Below are positions 34,132 to 41,722 of a DNA stretch of 64,000 bases, one piece after another; positions within the stretch are counted from its first letter, which is position 1; each line of letters opens with the position of its first letter. The notes under the pieces were generated by a model. That model had not been told where the DNA came from, made no database searches, and worked only from the letters and a program-made list of their open reading frames with translations. Where the stretch lies: positions 310,001-374,000 of the forward strand of contig JAXMAB010000009.1 in assembly GCA_046350655.1 (NCBI GenBank), in the 5' to 3' direction. The stretch is from JAEUHO01 sp046350655 (lineage in GTDB: Bacteria > Planctomycetota > PLA2 > JAEUHO01). The position numbers and the translations under genes were made by a program.

Positions 34132-35433
34132 TCATCGGTTGCCACGACCTCGAAATCCCGCCGCGAAGCAGCCGACCGCCTGAAGCACGCGTGCGTTATT
34201 GGCGCAGCAGGACTCTCCATGGAGCGGGCCGCCTAGATATGGAAGCGGCGCGGAGTACCTCGGGACTCGATTCGTGAACGACGAACCGGCGTCGAGGGTA
34301 GCACCCTCCGCCATCACGGTGATCCGCTCGTCGTTCGGCCCAAGCTGGAATCGGAATCCATGCCGATCGCATCCACTCGAGCCACAGCACTTGCAGCGGG
34401 CGACATCGTGATCGCATCCGAGATTGTGACCAAGTTCGTGCGCGAGCGTCAGCATGGGCGCGGCGGCGCTGACGTTGACCACCGAGAGTGCATCGTCTCC
34501 GCGACTCGACCGTGGGTCAGCGATGAACTGCGCCCATCCGGCCGCCATGCGCTGATCCTCGACGAACACGGAGAGGAGGTCTGCGTTGCCGCGCCTGTCA
34601 TGGAGGACCCGATACTCGCCCTGGCCGCGGATCGCACCCTCAAGGAGCGCGCCGATGCCCTCGGCTGGCTCGGTGAACTCGACAGCGAAGACATCGAGCA
34701 AGTGAAACTTGAACGACGTGACGCCACTCCACTCCAGCGCCGCATTCGCGCAGGCGACCGCCGAGTGAGCGGCGAGGACCACGCCCGTCTCGTCGAGGAC
34801 GGTCTTCTTTGCCTGTTCGGTGTATGCGACCGATACGTCGACCGTATCGCCACAGGCGGCTCGTCGCTCGGACGCCGCGGCAAGTTCGCGTCCGCCGGCC
34901 CGACGCACACCGCATCGGAGAGCGGTCGGGTGGAACTGGTTCCGCAGGAGGACGAACTCACCCCGCAGTGAAGTAACTTGGAGCGTCCCGACGTCCGGCG
35001 ACCAGACGATCAGGTCGAAGCGCCGCTCGTCGCTGGGTAGTACCGCAGAGTCCCGGATGAGGGGCTGAACAGTGGTCAGGACGGCATCGCCTCGGAGATC
35101 CCCGACTACCCGACCGCGCCAACTCGCGCCCGAGTCGAACCGGTCGGCCGTGGCGAACTCGATCGCGACGACCCGGTCGAACCATGGAAGGGTCGCCCTG
35201 AAGTTTGTCTCGGACGCGATCGCGCGGGAGAACCGCGGGTCGACGACGAACGCACGCCCGCCGAGAGCGGTAACTCGGGCCAGGACGTCCGGTTCGGGCC
35301 GACCGGCAGCAACCGGCGCGGAGAGATCGATCACCGGGACGAGCGCCGGTTCATCGCCCGCGACCGACGGGGCCGTGTGCACAGTGCACGCGGCGAGGAC
35401 TGCGACGGCTCGAGATACCCAGTTCCAGCGCAT
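34132..35433 (-). CDS. secreted metzincin-type metalloprotease
   Basis: A 433-residue exported protease. The signal peptide is residues 1-24 (SRAVAVLAACTVHTAPSVAG). The zinc site LAHELGHNLGCDHD near residue 330 fits HExxHxxGxxHD of M12B/pappalysin-like metzincins, and ITVMAEG near 370 can be the Met-turn. Between them lies a Cys cluster (RCKCCGSSGCDRHG), and another Cys pair is near the end (GESCCANNARVLQAVGCFAAGF). About 200 residues of N-terminal prodomain-like sequence precede the catalytic part. It lies in the low-GC island. The start at ATG 35433 is chosen for the signal peptide; an earlier in-frame start at 35466 is possible. Confidence 0.85.
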   Translation of the reverse strand: MRWNWVSRAVAVLAACTVHTAPSVAGDEPALVPVIDLSAPVAAGRPEPDVLARVTALGGRAFVVDPRFSRAIASETNFRATLPWFDRVVAIEFATADRFDSGASWRGRVVGDLRGDAVLTTVQPLIRDSAVLPSDERRFDLIVWSPDVGTLQVTSLRGEFVLLRNQFHPTALRCGVRRAGGRELAAASERRAACGDTVDVSVAYTEQAKKTVLDETGVVLAAHSAVACANAALEWSGVTSFKFHLLDVFAVEFTEPAEGIGALLEGAIRGQGEYRVLHDRRGNADLLSVFVEDQRMAAGWAQFIADPRSSRGDDALSVVNVSAAAPMLTLAHELGHNLGCDHDVARCKCCGSSGCDRHGFRFQLGPNDERITVMAEGATLDAGSSFTNRVPRYSAPLPYLGGPLHGESCCANNARVLQAVGCFAAGFRGRGNR

Positions 35434-35966
35434 TGGCCCCCCCGGCCGCAAACCGCGCTCGATCACCGTACGCGGTCATTGGTAGCAGAGACCCCGTTCA
35501 ACGTCCATAGGTGGACTCCTCCGCCACGGTGGTCAGTCCGTTCGCAGCCCACGAGTCTCGGCGGATCGGCCGATGGACCCTTGCCGGTGGCTGAACCGGA
35601 CGCCGACGCGCGCGTGGTGCCGACTCCGTCTGCCGACTCGGCTTCGCTACCCGGCGACTCCCGGGGGCACCCGGATCTGCCAGTTCGCTCTCCGCTGCCG
35701 CGCTCGGGACCGGTCGGCAATCGCGGACGATTGACGCCCCCCCCGGGTGGCAATCGCCTACGCGTCGTGGCCGTGTCGTCAGGCGTCGATGGGAGTTGGA
35801 GGGCAATCTCTCGATCGACGACATCGACGCGCTGGGCGTCGTGAGACTTGCCTCGAGAGGGGGCGCGCATCCCACCCGCCGCAAACCCACGTTGTCCCCT
35901 CGAAAGCGCGCGACGTGAGACCCGCCAGTCTGGGAATCGGGGACAGCATGGTTCGGGACTCGATTG
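35434..35966. other. 533-bp gap at the right edge of the low-GC island
   Basis: Short frames here show no family features, signal peptide or ribosome site. Composition moves from the island type back to the GC-rich type near 35950. I see no insertion sequence, tRNA or direct repeat that would mark an attachment site. Confidence 0.5.
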
Positions 35967-37397
35967 TCAGCCGAGGCCGCCGGCGAGGTCGCCGGAGGTC
36001 ATGGCGAGGTAGGCGACGTGGCCGCCGTCGGCGTCGGCGACGGAGGGGTGGCCCGCGCGGAGGAGCAGGCTCGCGGCCGTCGACGAACGGTAGCCCGTCT
36101 CGCACATCGTGAGGACCGCGCGGTCGCGCGGGACCTCGGACAGGCGGCGCGGGAGCACCGTCAGCGGCACGTTCACCGCCCCGGGGACGTGGCCCGCGGC
36201 GAACTCGGCGGCGGACCGCACGTCGAGGACCCACGGCGCGCGGCCCGCGGCGACGGCGGCGGCGAGCACGTCGGGCCCGGTGCGGGGCAGCCGCGCCGCG
36301 ACGTCCGGACGGGCGGCGAGCGCCGCCGGGACGTCGTCGAGCACCCCCACCACGTCGTCGAAGCCGACGCGGCCGAGCCGCAGCACCGCCTCGGGGCCCC
36401 TGCCCGGCGGCGCGAGCACGACGATCGGCACGGACCGGTCCGGGGCCGGCCGGTCGAGGACCGAGCCCGCCGTGGACGCGAACCGGCCCACGAGCCCCAC
36501 GTGCAGCGAGCCCGCGACGTGGCCGGCCGCGAACGCGCCCGCGGGCCGCACGTCGAGGAGCGTCGCCCCCGCCGCGCGGTGCGCGAGCACCTCGTCGATC
36601 CCGAGGCGGCGACCCGCGGCCGCGGCGGCGGGCGACCAGGTCGGGCGCCGCCGGCGGTTGAGCGCGGCGTCGTGGGCGAAGTACGCGGGCAGCTCGGGCA
36701 GGTCCTTCGTGACCATCCGGACGAACTCGTCGCGCGTGCGCGCGAGGAGCGCCGCGTTCGTCCGCTTCTGCACGCCGAGCGGCGAGCACGGCTCGGCGCC
36801 GAGCGCCTTGCCGCACAACGAGCCCGCGCCGTGCGCCGGGTACACGACCGTCGCGTCGGGCAGCGGCAGGAGCTTCTCGACCAGCGAGCGGTGCAGCTCG
36901 CCGGCGAGGTCGGCCGGCGTGGGCCCGCCGCCGCCCGTCGCCGCGAGGTCGGGGCGGCCGACGTCGCCGACGAACAGCGTGTCGCCCGTGAACACCGCCG
37001 CGGGCGCGGAGGCGTCGCGCGCGCGGTCGAACCCGAGGACGCAGACCGACTCCGGCGTGTGGCCCGGCGTCTCGAGGAAGACGAGGCGCACGCCGGGCCC
37101 GAGGTCGAGCACGTCGCCGTCGTGGACGGGCACCGACGGGTAGTCGGTCGTCCCGCGGGCCCCCACCCGCACGTCGGCCCCCGTCGCCTCGGCGAGCTCG
37201 AGGTGGCCCGACACGAAGTCGGCGTGGAAGTGCGTCAGGATCACGTGCGCGATCGTCAGCCCCTTCGCCGCCGCGTCGGCGAGGTAGCGGTCGACGTCGC
37301 GCTGCGGGTCGATCACGGCCGCGCGCCGCGTCGTCTCGTCGGCGACGAGGTACGAGGCGTGCGACAGGCACGCGAGGCTGTACCGCTCGAGGATCAC
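35967..37397 (-). CDS. MBL-fold hydrolase fused to two rhodanese domains
   Basis: A 476-residue fusion. Residues 1-235 form a metallo-beta-lactamase fold of the ETHE1/persulfide dioxygenase type: LTHFHADFVSGH near 55, ETPGHTPESV near 108, FTGDTLFVGDVGRPD near 137, and YPAHGAGSLCG near 185. Two rhodanese domains follow (about 265-360 and 375-470). The first lacks an obvious active Cys; the second has MCETGYRSSTAASLLL with the Cys. The family handles persulfides or glyoxalase-type substrates. GTG 37397 is preferred because ILERYSLACLSHASYLVADE is the usual N-terminus; a longer start at 37430 is possible. Confidence 0.85.
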   Translation of the reverse strand: MILERYSLACLSHASYLVADETTRRAAVIDPQRDVDRYLADAAAKGLTIAHVILTHFHADFVSGHLELAEATGADVRVGARGTTDYPSVPVHDGDVLDLGPGVRLVFLETPGHTPESVCVLGFDRARDASAPAAVFTGDTLFVGDVGRPDLAATGGGGPTPADLAGELHRSLVEKLLPLPDATVVYPAHGAGSLCGKALGAEPCSPLGVQKRTNAALLARTRDEFVRMVTKDLPELPAYFAHDAALNRRRRPTWSPAAAAAGRRLGIDEVLAHRAAGATLLDVRPAGAFAAGHVAGSLHVGLVGRFASTAGSVLDRPAPDRSVPIVVLAPPGRGPEAVLRLGRVGFDDVVGVLDDVPAALAARPDVAARLPRTGPDVLAAAVAAGRAPWVLDVRSAAEFAAGHVPGAVNVPLTVLPRRLSEVPRDRAVLTMCETGYRSSTAASLLLRAGHPSVADADGGHVAYLAMTSGDLAGGLG

Positions 37398-37452
37398 CGC
37401 ACCGGTCTCCGATCCGCGCGTCCGTGCCACCCGCCGGCGGCCGCGCCGGCCA

Positions 37453-37469
37453 CCGGGCCTCGCGGTCCC
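37453..37469. repeat. interspersed repeat, single 17-bp arm
   Basis: CCGGGCCTCGCGGTCCC is identical to the right arm at 8388-8404. It lies between the stop of the lipoprotein gene at 37594 and the start of the MBL gene. Confidence 0.7.
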
Positions 37470-37593
37470 GGGAGGACGACCGCGTCCCGACGCCGACGGG
37501 GGCGTCGCGGGAGTCTACCGCACCGCGGAGCCGCCGACGGGCGCCCGAGGACGCCCGCGGGTCGTCGGAGCGCCTACGGCTCCTCGAACACGC

Positions 37594-38223
37594 CTATTGC
37601 TCCTCGAAGACATACGCGCCGCCCACGCGGCGCAGCTGGGCGCCGAGGACGATGGACGGGTCGCGGCGGCTCACCTGGTTGCCCATGCCCATGCGGGCGT
37701 CCCCGTTCGCGGCGATGCGGATGCGCACCGGCAGGTCGGGGCTCGTCGTGCGCGTGAAGCGGATCGTGAGCGTGCGGCGCGCGAGCACCGAGATGCCCGT
37801 GCCGACGAGGACGCGCGGCGCGTTGCTGAAGTCCACCTCGCCGGGCTTGCCGAGGAACGTGAGCTTGCTCACCGCCTCGTTCTCGCCCTCCTTGTCGTCG
37901 CGCTTGACGAAGCCGATGCGCGCCGAGATCGAGAGGTTCTGGATGAAGTACTCCTTGCTCGCGACGATCTCGACGTCGTCGCCGAGCACCCAGAAGCGGC
38001 GGCGGATGTAGCCGTCCATCGGCGCGAGCTCTTCGTTCGTGAGCGAGATCGTGCCGCCGGCGGCGTCCACGCCCCCGTCGGCCGTGGCGCCGCCGTCCGC
38101 GCCGGCCGCGGCGCCGCGACCGCCGCGCCGGGCGTCGCCGCGGCAGCCGGCCGCGACGAGCGCGAGCAGCCCGAGGGCGACGACGAGGCCGGTGCGGGAG
38201 GGACGTCGGGCGGGTGCGGTCAT
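37594..38223 (-). CDS. lipoprotein of unknown function
   Basis: A 209-residue lipoprotein with the signal VVALGLLALVAAGC (lipobox Cys near residue 27), then a Gly/Ala/Asp-rich linker to about 55. The mature domain is beta-rich: FWVLGDDVEIVASKEYFIQNLSISARIGF, then RVLVGTGISVLARRTLTIRFTRTTS. No family is recognised. The ATG at 38223 overlaps the riboflavin synthase stop (ATGA), so the two are translated from one message; a shared role is not evident. Confidence 0.75.
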   Translation of the reverse strand: MTAPARRPSRTGLVVALGLLALVAAGCRGDARRGGRGAAAGADGGATADGGVDAAGGTISLTNEELAPMDGYIRRRFWVLGDDVEIVASKEYFIQNLSISARIGFVKRDDKEGENEAVSKLTFLGKPGEVDFSNAPRVLVGTGISVLARRTLTIRFTRTTSPDLPVRIRIAANGDARMGMGNQVSRRDPSIVLGAQLRRVGGAYVFEEQ

Positions 38224-38876
38224 CGCGGGGTCTCCGGGGTCGGGCGCGCGGCGCCCGCGAGGTGGCGGCGGACATGGTGCTCGACGTAGCGGCCGACGAC
38301 GTCGGCCTCGAGGTTGACGGGGTCGCCCGGCCGCTTCTCGCCGAGCCCCGTCACCGCGAGCGTGTGCGGGATCAGGTAGACCGTGAACGCGTCGTCGTCG
38401 CACTCGCCCACCGTGAGGCTGACGCCGTCCACGGTGACCGAGCCCTTCGGCAGCTGGCTGCCCGCGAGCGCGGGCGGGACGGCGATCCGCAGGCCGACGT
38501 CGTCGCCGCGGCGGGTGACGGCGGTCACGGTGCCGACGCCGTCCACGTGTCCCTGCACGAGGTGCCCGCCGAGCGCGTCGCCCAGCCGCAGCGCGCCCTC
38601 GACGTGGACGAGGTCGCCCACGCGTCGCCGGCCGAGCGTCGTCTTGCGCAACGTCTCCGGGATCGCGTCGAACGCGAGGCGGGTGCCCGCGACCGCGCCC
38701 CCCCCGATCTCGACCACCGTGAGGCAGCAGCCGTCGATCGCCACGCTGTCGCCGAGGCCGGTGCCGGGGAGGGGCGCGGCCAGCTCGACGACGATCCGGA
38801 GCGCCCCGGCCTCCCCCGACGGGGCGGGGACGACGGCCGTGACGCGGGCGCGCTGGGTGACGATGCCGGTGAACAT
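38220..38876 (-). CDS. ribE: riboflavin synthase, alpha chain
   Basis: A 218-residue enzyme that turns two 6,7-dimethyl-8-ribityllumazine molecules into riboflavin. It begins with the signature MFTGIV and has the two lumazine-binding halves. GDSVAIDGCCLTVVE near residue 43 and HLVQGHVDGVGTV near 105 belong to the first. GSVTVDGVSLTVGEC near 145 and VNLEADVVGRYVE near 190 belong to the second. It diverges from trmD with 33 bases between starts. Confidence 0.95.
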   Translation of the reverse strand: MFTGIVTQRARVTAVVPAPSGEAGALRIVVELAAPLPGTGLGDSVAIDGCCLTVVEIGGGAVAGTRLAFDAIPETLRKTTLGRRRVGDLVHVEGALRLGDALGGHLVQGHVDGVGTVTAVTRRGDDVGLRIAVPPALAGSQLPKGSVTVDGVSLTVGECDDDAFTVYLIPHTLAVTGLGEKRPGDPVNLEADVVGRYVEHHVRRHLAGAARPTPETPR

Positions 38877-38909
38877 GGGCTTCGTGAGAGTATGCCCGGA
38901 CGAGGTCAC

Positions 38910-39593
38910 GTGCACGCCACCGTCGTCACCCTGTTCCCGGCCCTCTTCGCCCCGCTCCTCGAGCAGTCGGTGTTCGGGCGGGCCATCCGCCGCGGGCTCG
39001 TCCGCGTGGACTTCGTGGACCTGCGCACGTTCGGCGAGGGCCGCCACCGCGTCGTGGACGACCGACCGTTCGGCGGCGGGCCCGGGATGGTGCTCATGGC
39101 CGAACCCGTGCTGCAGGCCCTCGACGCGGCGCGGGCGCGCCATCCGCGCGGCGCCCGCACGATCTACCTGACGCCGCAGGGCCGCCGCCTCGACCAGGCC
39201 CTCGTCCGCGACCTCGCGGACGCGCCCGGCCTCGTGCTGCTGTCCGGGCGCTACGAAGGCGTCGACGAACGGGCCCTCGAGCTGGCGAAGCCCGAGGAGG
39301 TCTCCATCGGGGACTACGTCCTCTCGGGGGGCGAGCTCGCCGCGATGGTCCTTCTCGACGCCGTCGCCCGCCTGCGCCCGGGGGTCCTCGGGGACGAACA
39401 GAGCCCCGAGCAGGACTCGTTCGGCGCCGGCGAGGGCCTCCTCGACCACCCGCACTACACCCGCCCGCTCGAGGTCCGCGGCCTGGGGGTGCCGGAGGTG
39501 CTCCGGGGGGGCAACCATGCCGCCATCGCGGCCTGGCGGCACGAACAGGCCCTCCGCCGCACCCGCGAACGCCGCCCCGACCTGCTGCGCTGA
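38910..39593 (+). CDS. trmD: tRNA (guanine-N1)-methyltransferase
   Basis: A 227-residue SPOUT methyltransferase that makes m1G37 in tRNAs. It has VVTLFPALFAPLLEQS at residues 4-19, DDRPFGGGPGMVLM near 52, LLSGRYEGVDERAL near 112, SIGDYVLSGGELAAM near 132 (trefoil knot), and the C-terminal HPHYTRP near 175. GTG 38910 gives the usual family start; an in-frame ATG at 38892 would add six residues. rplS follows 136 bases later, matching the common trmD-rplS order, but rpsP and rimM are not beside it. Confidence 0.94.
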   Translation: MHATVVTLFPALFAPLLEQSVFGRAIRRGLVRVDFVDLRTFGEGRHRVVDDRPFGGGPGMVLMAEPVLQALDAARARHPRGARTIYLTPQGRRLDQALVRDLADAPGLVLLSGRYEGVDERALELAKPEEVSIGDYVLSGGELAAMVLLDAVARLRPGVLGDEQSPEQDSFGAGEGLLDHPHYTRPLEVRGLGVPEVLRGGNHAAIAAWRHEQALRRTRERRPDLLR

Positions 39594-39728
39594 CCCCCCG
39601 GGTCCCGCGGGCCCCGCCGGCCGACGGGCCGTGCAAAGGTGGGTTCGGCCCCCGGGGCGATGTACCTTCCGCCGCTTCCCCCGTGACCGCTGGGGGGATT
39701 CACGCGAGTACGGTTCGGAGTCCCGTTC

Positions 39729-40172
39729 ATGTCGTCCCGTATCCAGCACGCCGAGACGCCCTTCTTCCGCAAGGCCCCGCTCGACTTCCTGGTCGGCGAC
39801 ACCCTCGAGGTGTCCGTCCGCATCCCGGAGGGCGACAAGGAGCGGATCCAGGTCTTCGCCGGCCGCGTGATCCGCAAGCGCGGGATCGGGCTCGCCGAGA
39901 CCTTCACCGTCCGCCGCATCGTGATGGGCGAGGGCGTCGAGCGCATCTTCCCGATGCACAGCCCCCGCATCGCGGGCGTGCGCGTGTCGAGCCGCGGCGC
40001 CGTCCGGCGCAGCAAGCTCTACTACCTGCGCGGTCGCATCGGCAAGGCCACGCGCCTGCGCGCGATCCTCGGCGAGATCGCCGCGGACGCCGCCGTCGCG
40101 GTGCCGGCCCCGAAGGCCGAGCGCACCGAGGAGAAGCCGGCCGCCAAGAAGGCGCCGGCGAAGAAGAAGTAG
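39729..40172 (+). CDS. rplS: 50S ribosomal protein L19 with Ala/Lys tail
   Basis: A 147-residue L19. The core (residues 1-120) contains GDTLEVSVRIPEGDKERIQVFAGRV, FTVRRIVMGEGVERIFPMHSPRI and RRSKLYYLRGRIGKATRL. The last 25 residues (PAPKAERTEEKPAAKKAPAKKK) are a basic tail beyond the normal length of about 115-120. The 135-base leader after trmD contains no recognised regulatory fold. Confidence 0.97.
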   Translation: MSSRIQHAETPFFRKAPLDFLVGDTLEVSVRIPEGDKERIQVFAGRVIRKRGIGLAETFTVRRIVMGEGVERIFPMHSPRIAGVRVSSRGAVRRSKLYYLRGRIGKATRLRAILGEIAADAAVAVPAPKAERTEEKPAAKKAPAKKK

Positions 40173-40292
40173 CCCCGACGACCGCGTCGTCGGCCGCCGC
40201 TTCCTCCCGCGCGACCCGCCGTCGCCGCGTCCTCGGGGAGGGTCCGTCCCGGCGTCGCCCCACCCGGCCTCGGGACGGCGGCCCGGTGCGTC

Positions 40293-40307
40293 GGACCGCG
40301 AGGCCCG
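40293..40307. repeat. interspersed repeat, single arm
   Basis: GGACCGCGAGGCCCG lies 120 bases after the rplS stop and before yraN. Confidence 0.6.
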
Positions 40308-40355
40308 CTGCGGATCGCGCCGGCCCCTCGGACGGGACTCCTCGAGGAGTCCCCC

Positions 40356-40868
40356 GTGCCGCGCTCACGCCCCGCCGTCGCCACGCTCCGTCGTCTCCTG
40401 CGGGCCGTCCTCGCGCTCGCGGCCTGGGTCCCGACGCGCGCCCGCGTCGCGCGGTCCCGCCCGTCGGGCGCACCGCCGCGCGGCGGCGGCGCCGACGCGG
40501 ACCGGCTGGGCCGTCGGGGGGAACGCGCCGCGGTCGCCTGCCTGCGGGCCCACGGGTACCGGGTCCTCGCGCGGCGATGGCGGTCGTCGCCCGCGCGGGC
40601 GCGACGGGCCGGCGTGGTGGACGTCCTCGCGCTCGACGGCGAGACCCTCGTGCTCGTCGAGGTGAAGGCGACGCGGGACGACCCCGAGGCCGCCCTCGGC
40701 CGGGTGGACCGGCGCAAGCGGCGGCGCCTGCGCGGCGCGTGGGAGGCGCTGGCCCGGTCGCCGCGGTTCGCGGCGCGCCCGCGCCGCCTCGACGTCGTCG
40801 CCGTCGGGCTCGGCGGGCGCCGGCCCGCGTGCGTGCTGCACCGCGGGTTCGCGCCCCTGTCACGGTGA
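40356..40868 (+). CDS. yraN: YraN/UPF0102 family endonuclease-like protein
   Basis: A 170-residue member of the UPF0102 family, which has a restriction-endonuclease-like (Holliday resolvase-like) fold. The family core is clear: LGRRGERAAVACLRAHGYRVLARRW near residues 48-72, VVDVLALDGETLVLVEVKAT near 85-105 (the metal-binding D...E-x-K), and DRRKRRRLRGAWEAL near 118. The GTG start at 40356 has GAGGAG 7 bases upstream. It adds a basic N-terminal helix of about 40 residues to the usual 115-130 length. Confidence 0.82.
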   Translation: MPRSRPAVATLRRLLRAVLALAAWVPTRARVARSRPSGAPPRGGGADADRLGRRGERAAVACLRAHGYRVLARRWRSSPARARRAGVVDVLALDGETLVLVEVKATRDDPEAALGRVDRRKRRRLRGAWEALARSPRFAARPRRLDVVAVGLGGRRPACVLHRGFAPLSR

Positions 40869-40926
40869 AGTGGCATCGGGGGGCCCCTGCGGTCACAATC
40901 GGGGGCTCCCCCGCCGAGAGCCGTCG

Positions 40927-41376
40927 ATGATCGATCTGAAGGACCACCTCGACGCCGCCCGCGTCCGCGACCTCACCGGCACGACGAAGGACGCCGTCCT
41001 CGCGGAGATGGTCGAGCTCGTCTCCTCGAGCGACGCCGTCACCGACGCGCCGTCGCTCCTCGCCGCGGTCCGCGAGCGCGAACGCGTCCTCTCGACCGGC
41101 ATCGGCCTCGGCATCGCGATCCCCCACGCGAAGATCCCCGGCGTCACGCGGTTCGTCGTCGCCGTCGGCCGGCACGCGCCGGGCATCGAGTTCGACGCGA
41201 TCGACGGGAAGCCCGTCCACATCGTCGTGCTGATCGCGGGCCCGCAGGACGCGCAGGACCGCTACCTCCGGCTGCTCGCCCGCCTCTCGGGCCGGCTGCG
41301 CCAGGAGGACGTGCGGCGGAAGATCCTCGCCGCCAAGTCGCACGCCGACGTCGTCGCGATCCTGTCCGCGCCCTGA
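40927..41376 (+). CDS. PTS EIIA (mannitol/fructose, Ntr-type) domain protein
   Basis: A 149-residue EIIA protein. The phosphorylated His is in GIAIPHAKIPGV near residue 66, preceded by ERERVLSTGIGLG as in the family. It could be an EIIA-Ntr-type regulator or part of a sugar phosphorelay; no EIIB or EIIC gene is nearby, which favours a regulatory role. Its 3-prime end faces the tandem repeats. Confidence 0.88.
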   Translation: MIDLKDHLDAARVRDLTGTTKDAVLAEMVELVSSSDAVTDAPSLLAAVRERERVLSTGIGLGIAIPHAKIPGVTRFVVAVGRHAPGIEFDAIDGKPVHIVVLIAGPQDAQDRYLRLLARLSGRLRQEDVRRKILAAKSHADVVAILSAP

Positions 41377-41384
41377 TCGCGCGG

Positions 41385-41400
41385 CGGGCCTCGCGGTCCC
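41385..41400. repeat. interspersed repeat, single arm
   Basis: CGGGCCTCGCGGTCCC begins 8 bases beyond the stop of the EIIA gene. Confidence 0.65.
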
Positions 41401-41457
41401 GCGCCCCCGACCGCGCCCCACGGCCGCGCCGGAGCCGACGGAGCCTGCGGGGTGCGG

Positions 41458-41721
41458 CTCAAGGGCTGTGAAGAAATCGCCTTCGCTCGGTTCTCGGGGC
41501 CCGCCCCCCCCGAAAACCCGCTCGGCGTGCGGGCCCTGCGGGCCCGCGCTTCGCGGCCGTGAAGGAATCTCCGATTCCTTCACAGCCCCTCAAGGGCTGT
41601 GAAGAAATCGCCTTCGCTCGGTTTTCGGGGCCCGAACCCCCCGAAAACCCGCTCGGCGTGCGGGCCCTGCGGGCCCGCGCGCTTCGCGGCCGTGAAGGAA
41701 TCTCCGATTCCCTCACAGCCC
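41458..41721. repeat. two tandem copies of a 131-133 bp structured repeat
   Basis: Copy one is 41458-41588 and copy two 41589-41721. They differ at few positions, mainly a 2-base CG insertion in a CGCGCG run. Each unit starts with GGGCTGTGAAGAAATC and ends with GATTCCTTCACAGCCC, which are inverted copies. Each also has an inner hairpin GAAGGAATC-TCC-GATTCCTTC and a GGGCCCTGCGGGCCC core. At the junction, a 16-bp stem with a 5-base loop can form. The pair fills the gap between two convergent genes (EIIA and the PQQ/PDZ gene), so it can end transcription from both sides. Short frames inside it are not genes. Confidence 0.85.
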
Positions 41722-41722
41722 C

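Noticed and set aside
35434..35966. Small genes at the right edge of the low-GC island
   Set aside because: Frames on both strands lack ribosome sites, signal peptides or recognisable motifs.
41559..41716. Short frames reading KESEIPS / CEGIGDSFT within the tandem repeats
   Set aside because: They arise from both strands of the repeat and differ only by its copies; there is no ribosome site or start context.
41458..41721. CRISPR array
   Set aside because: There are only two long copies with no short spacers between them and no cas genes in the window.
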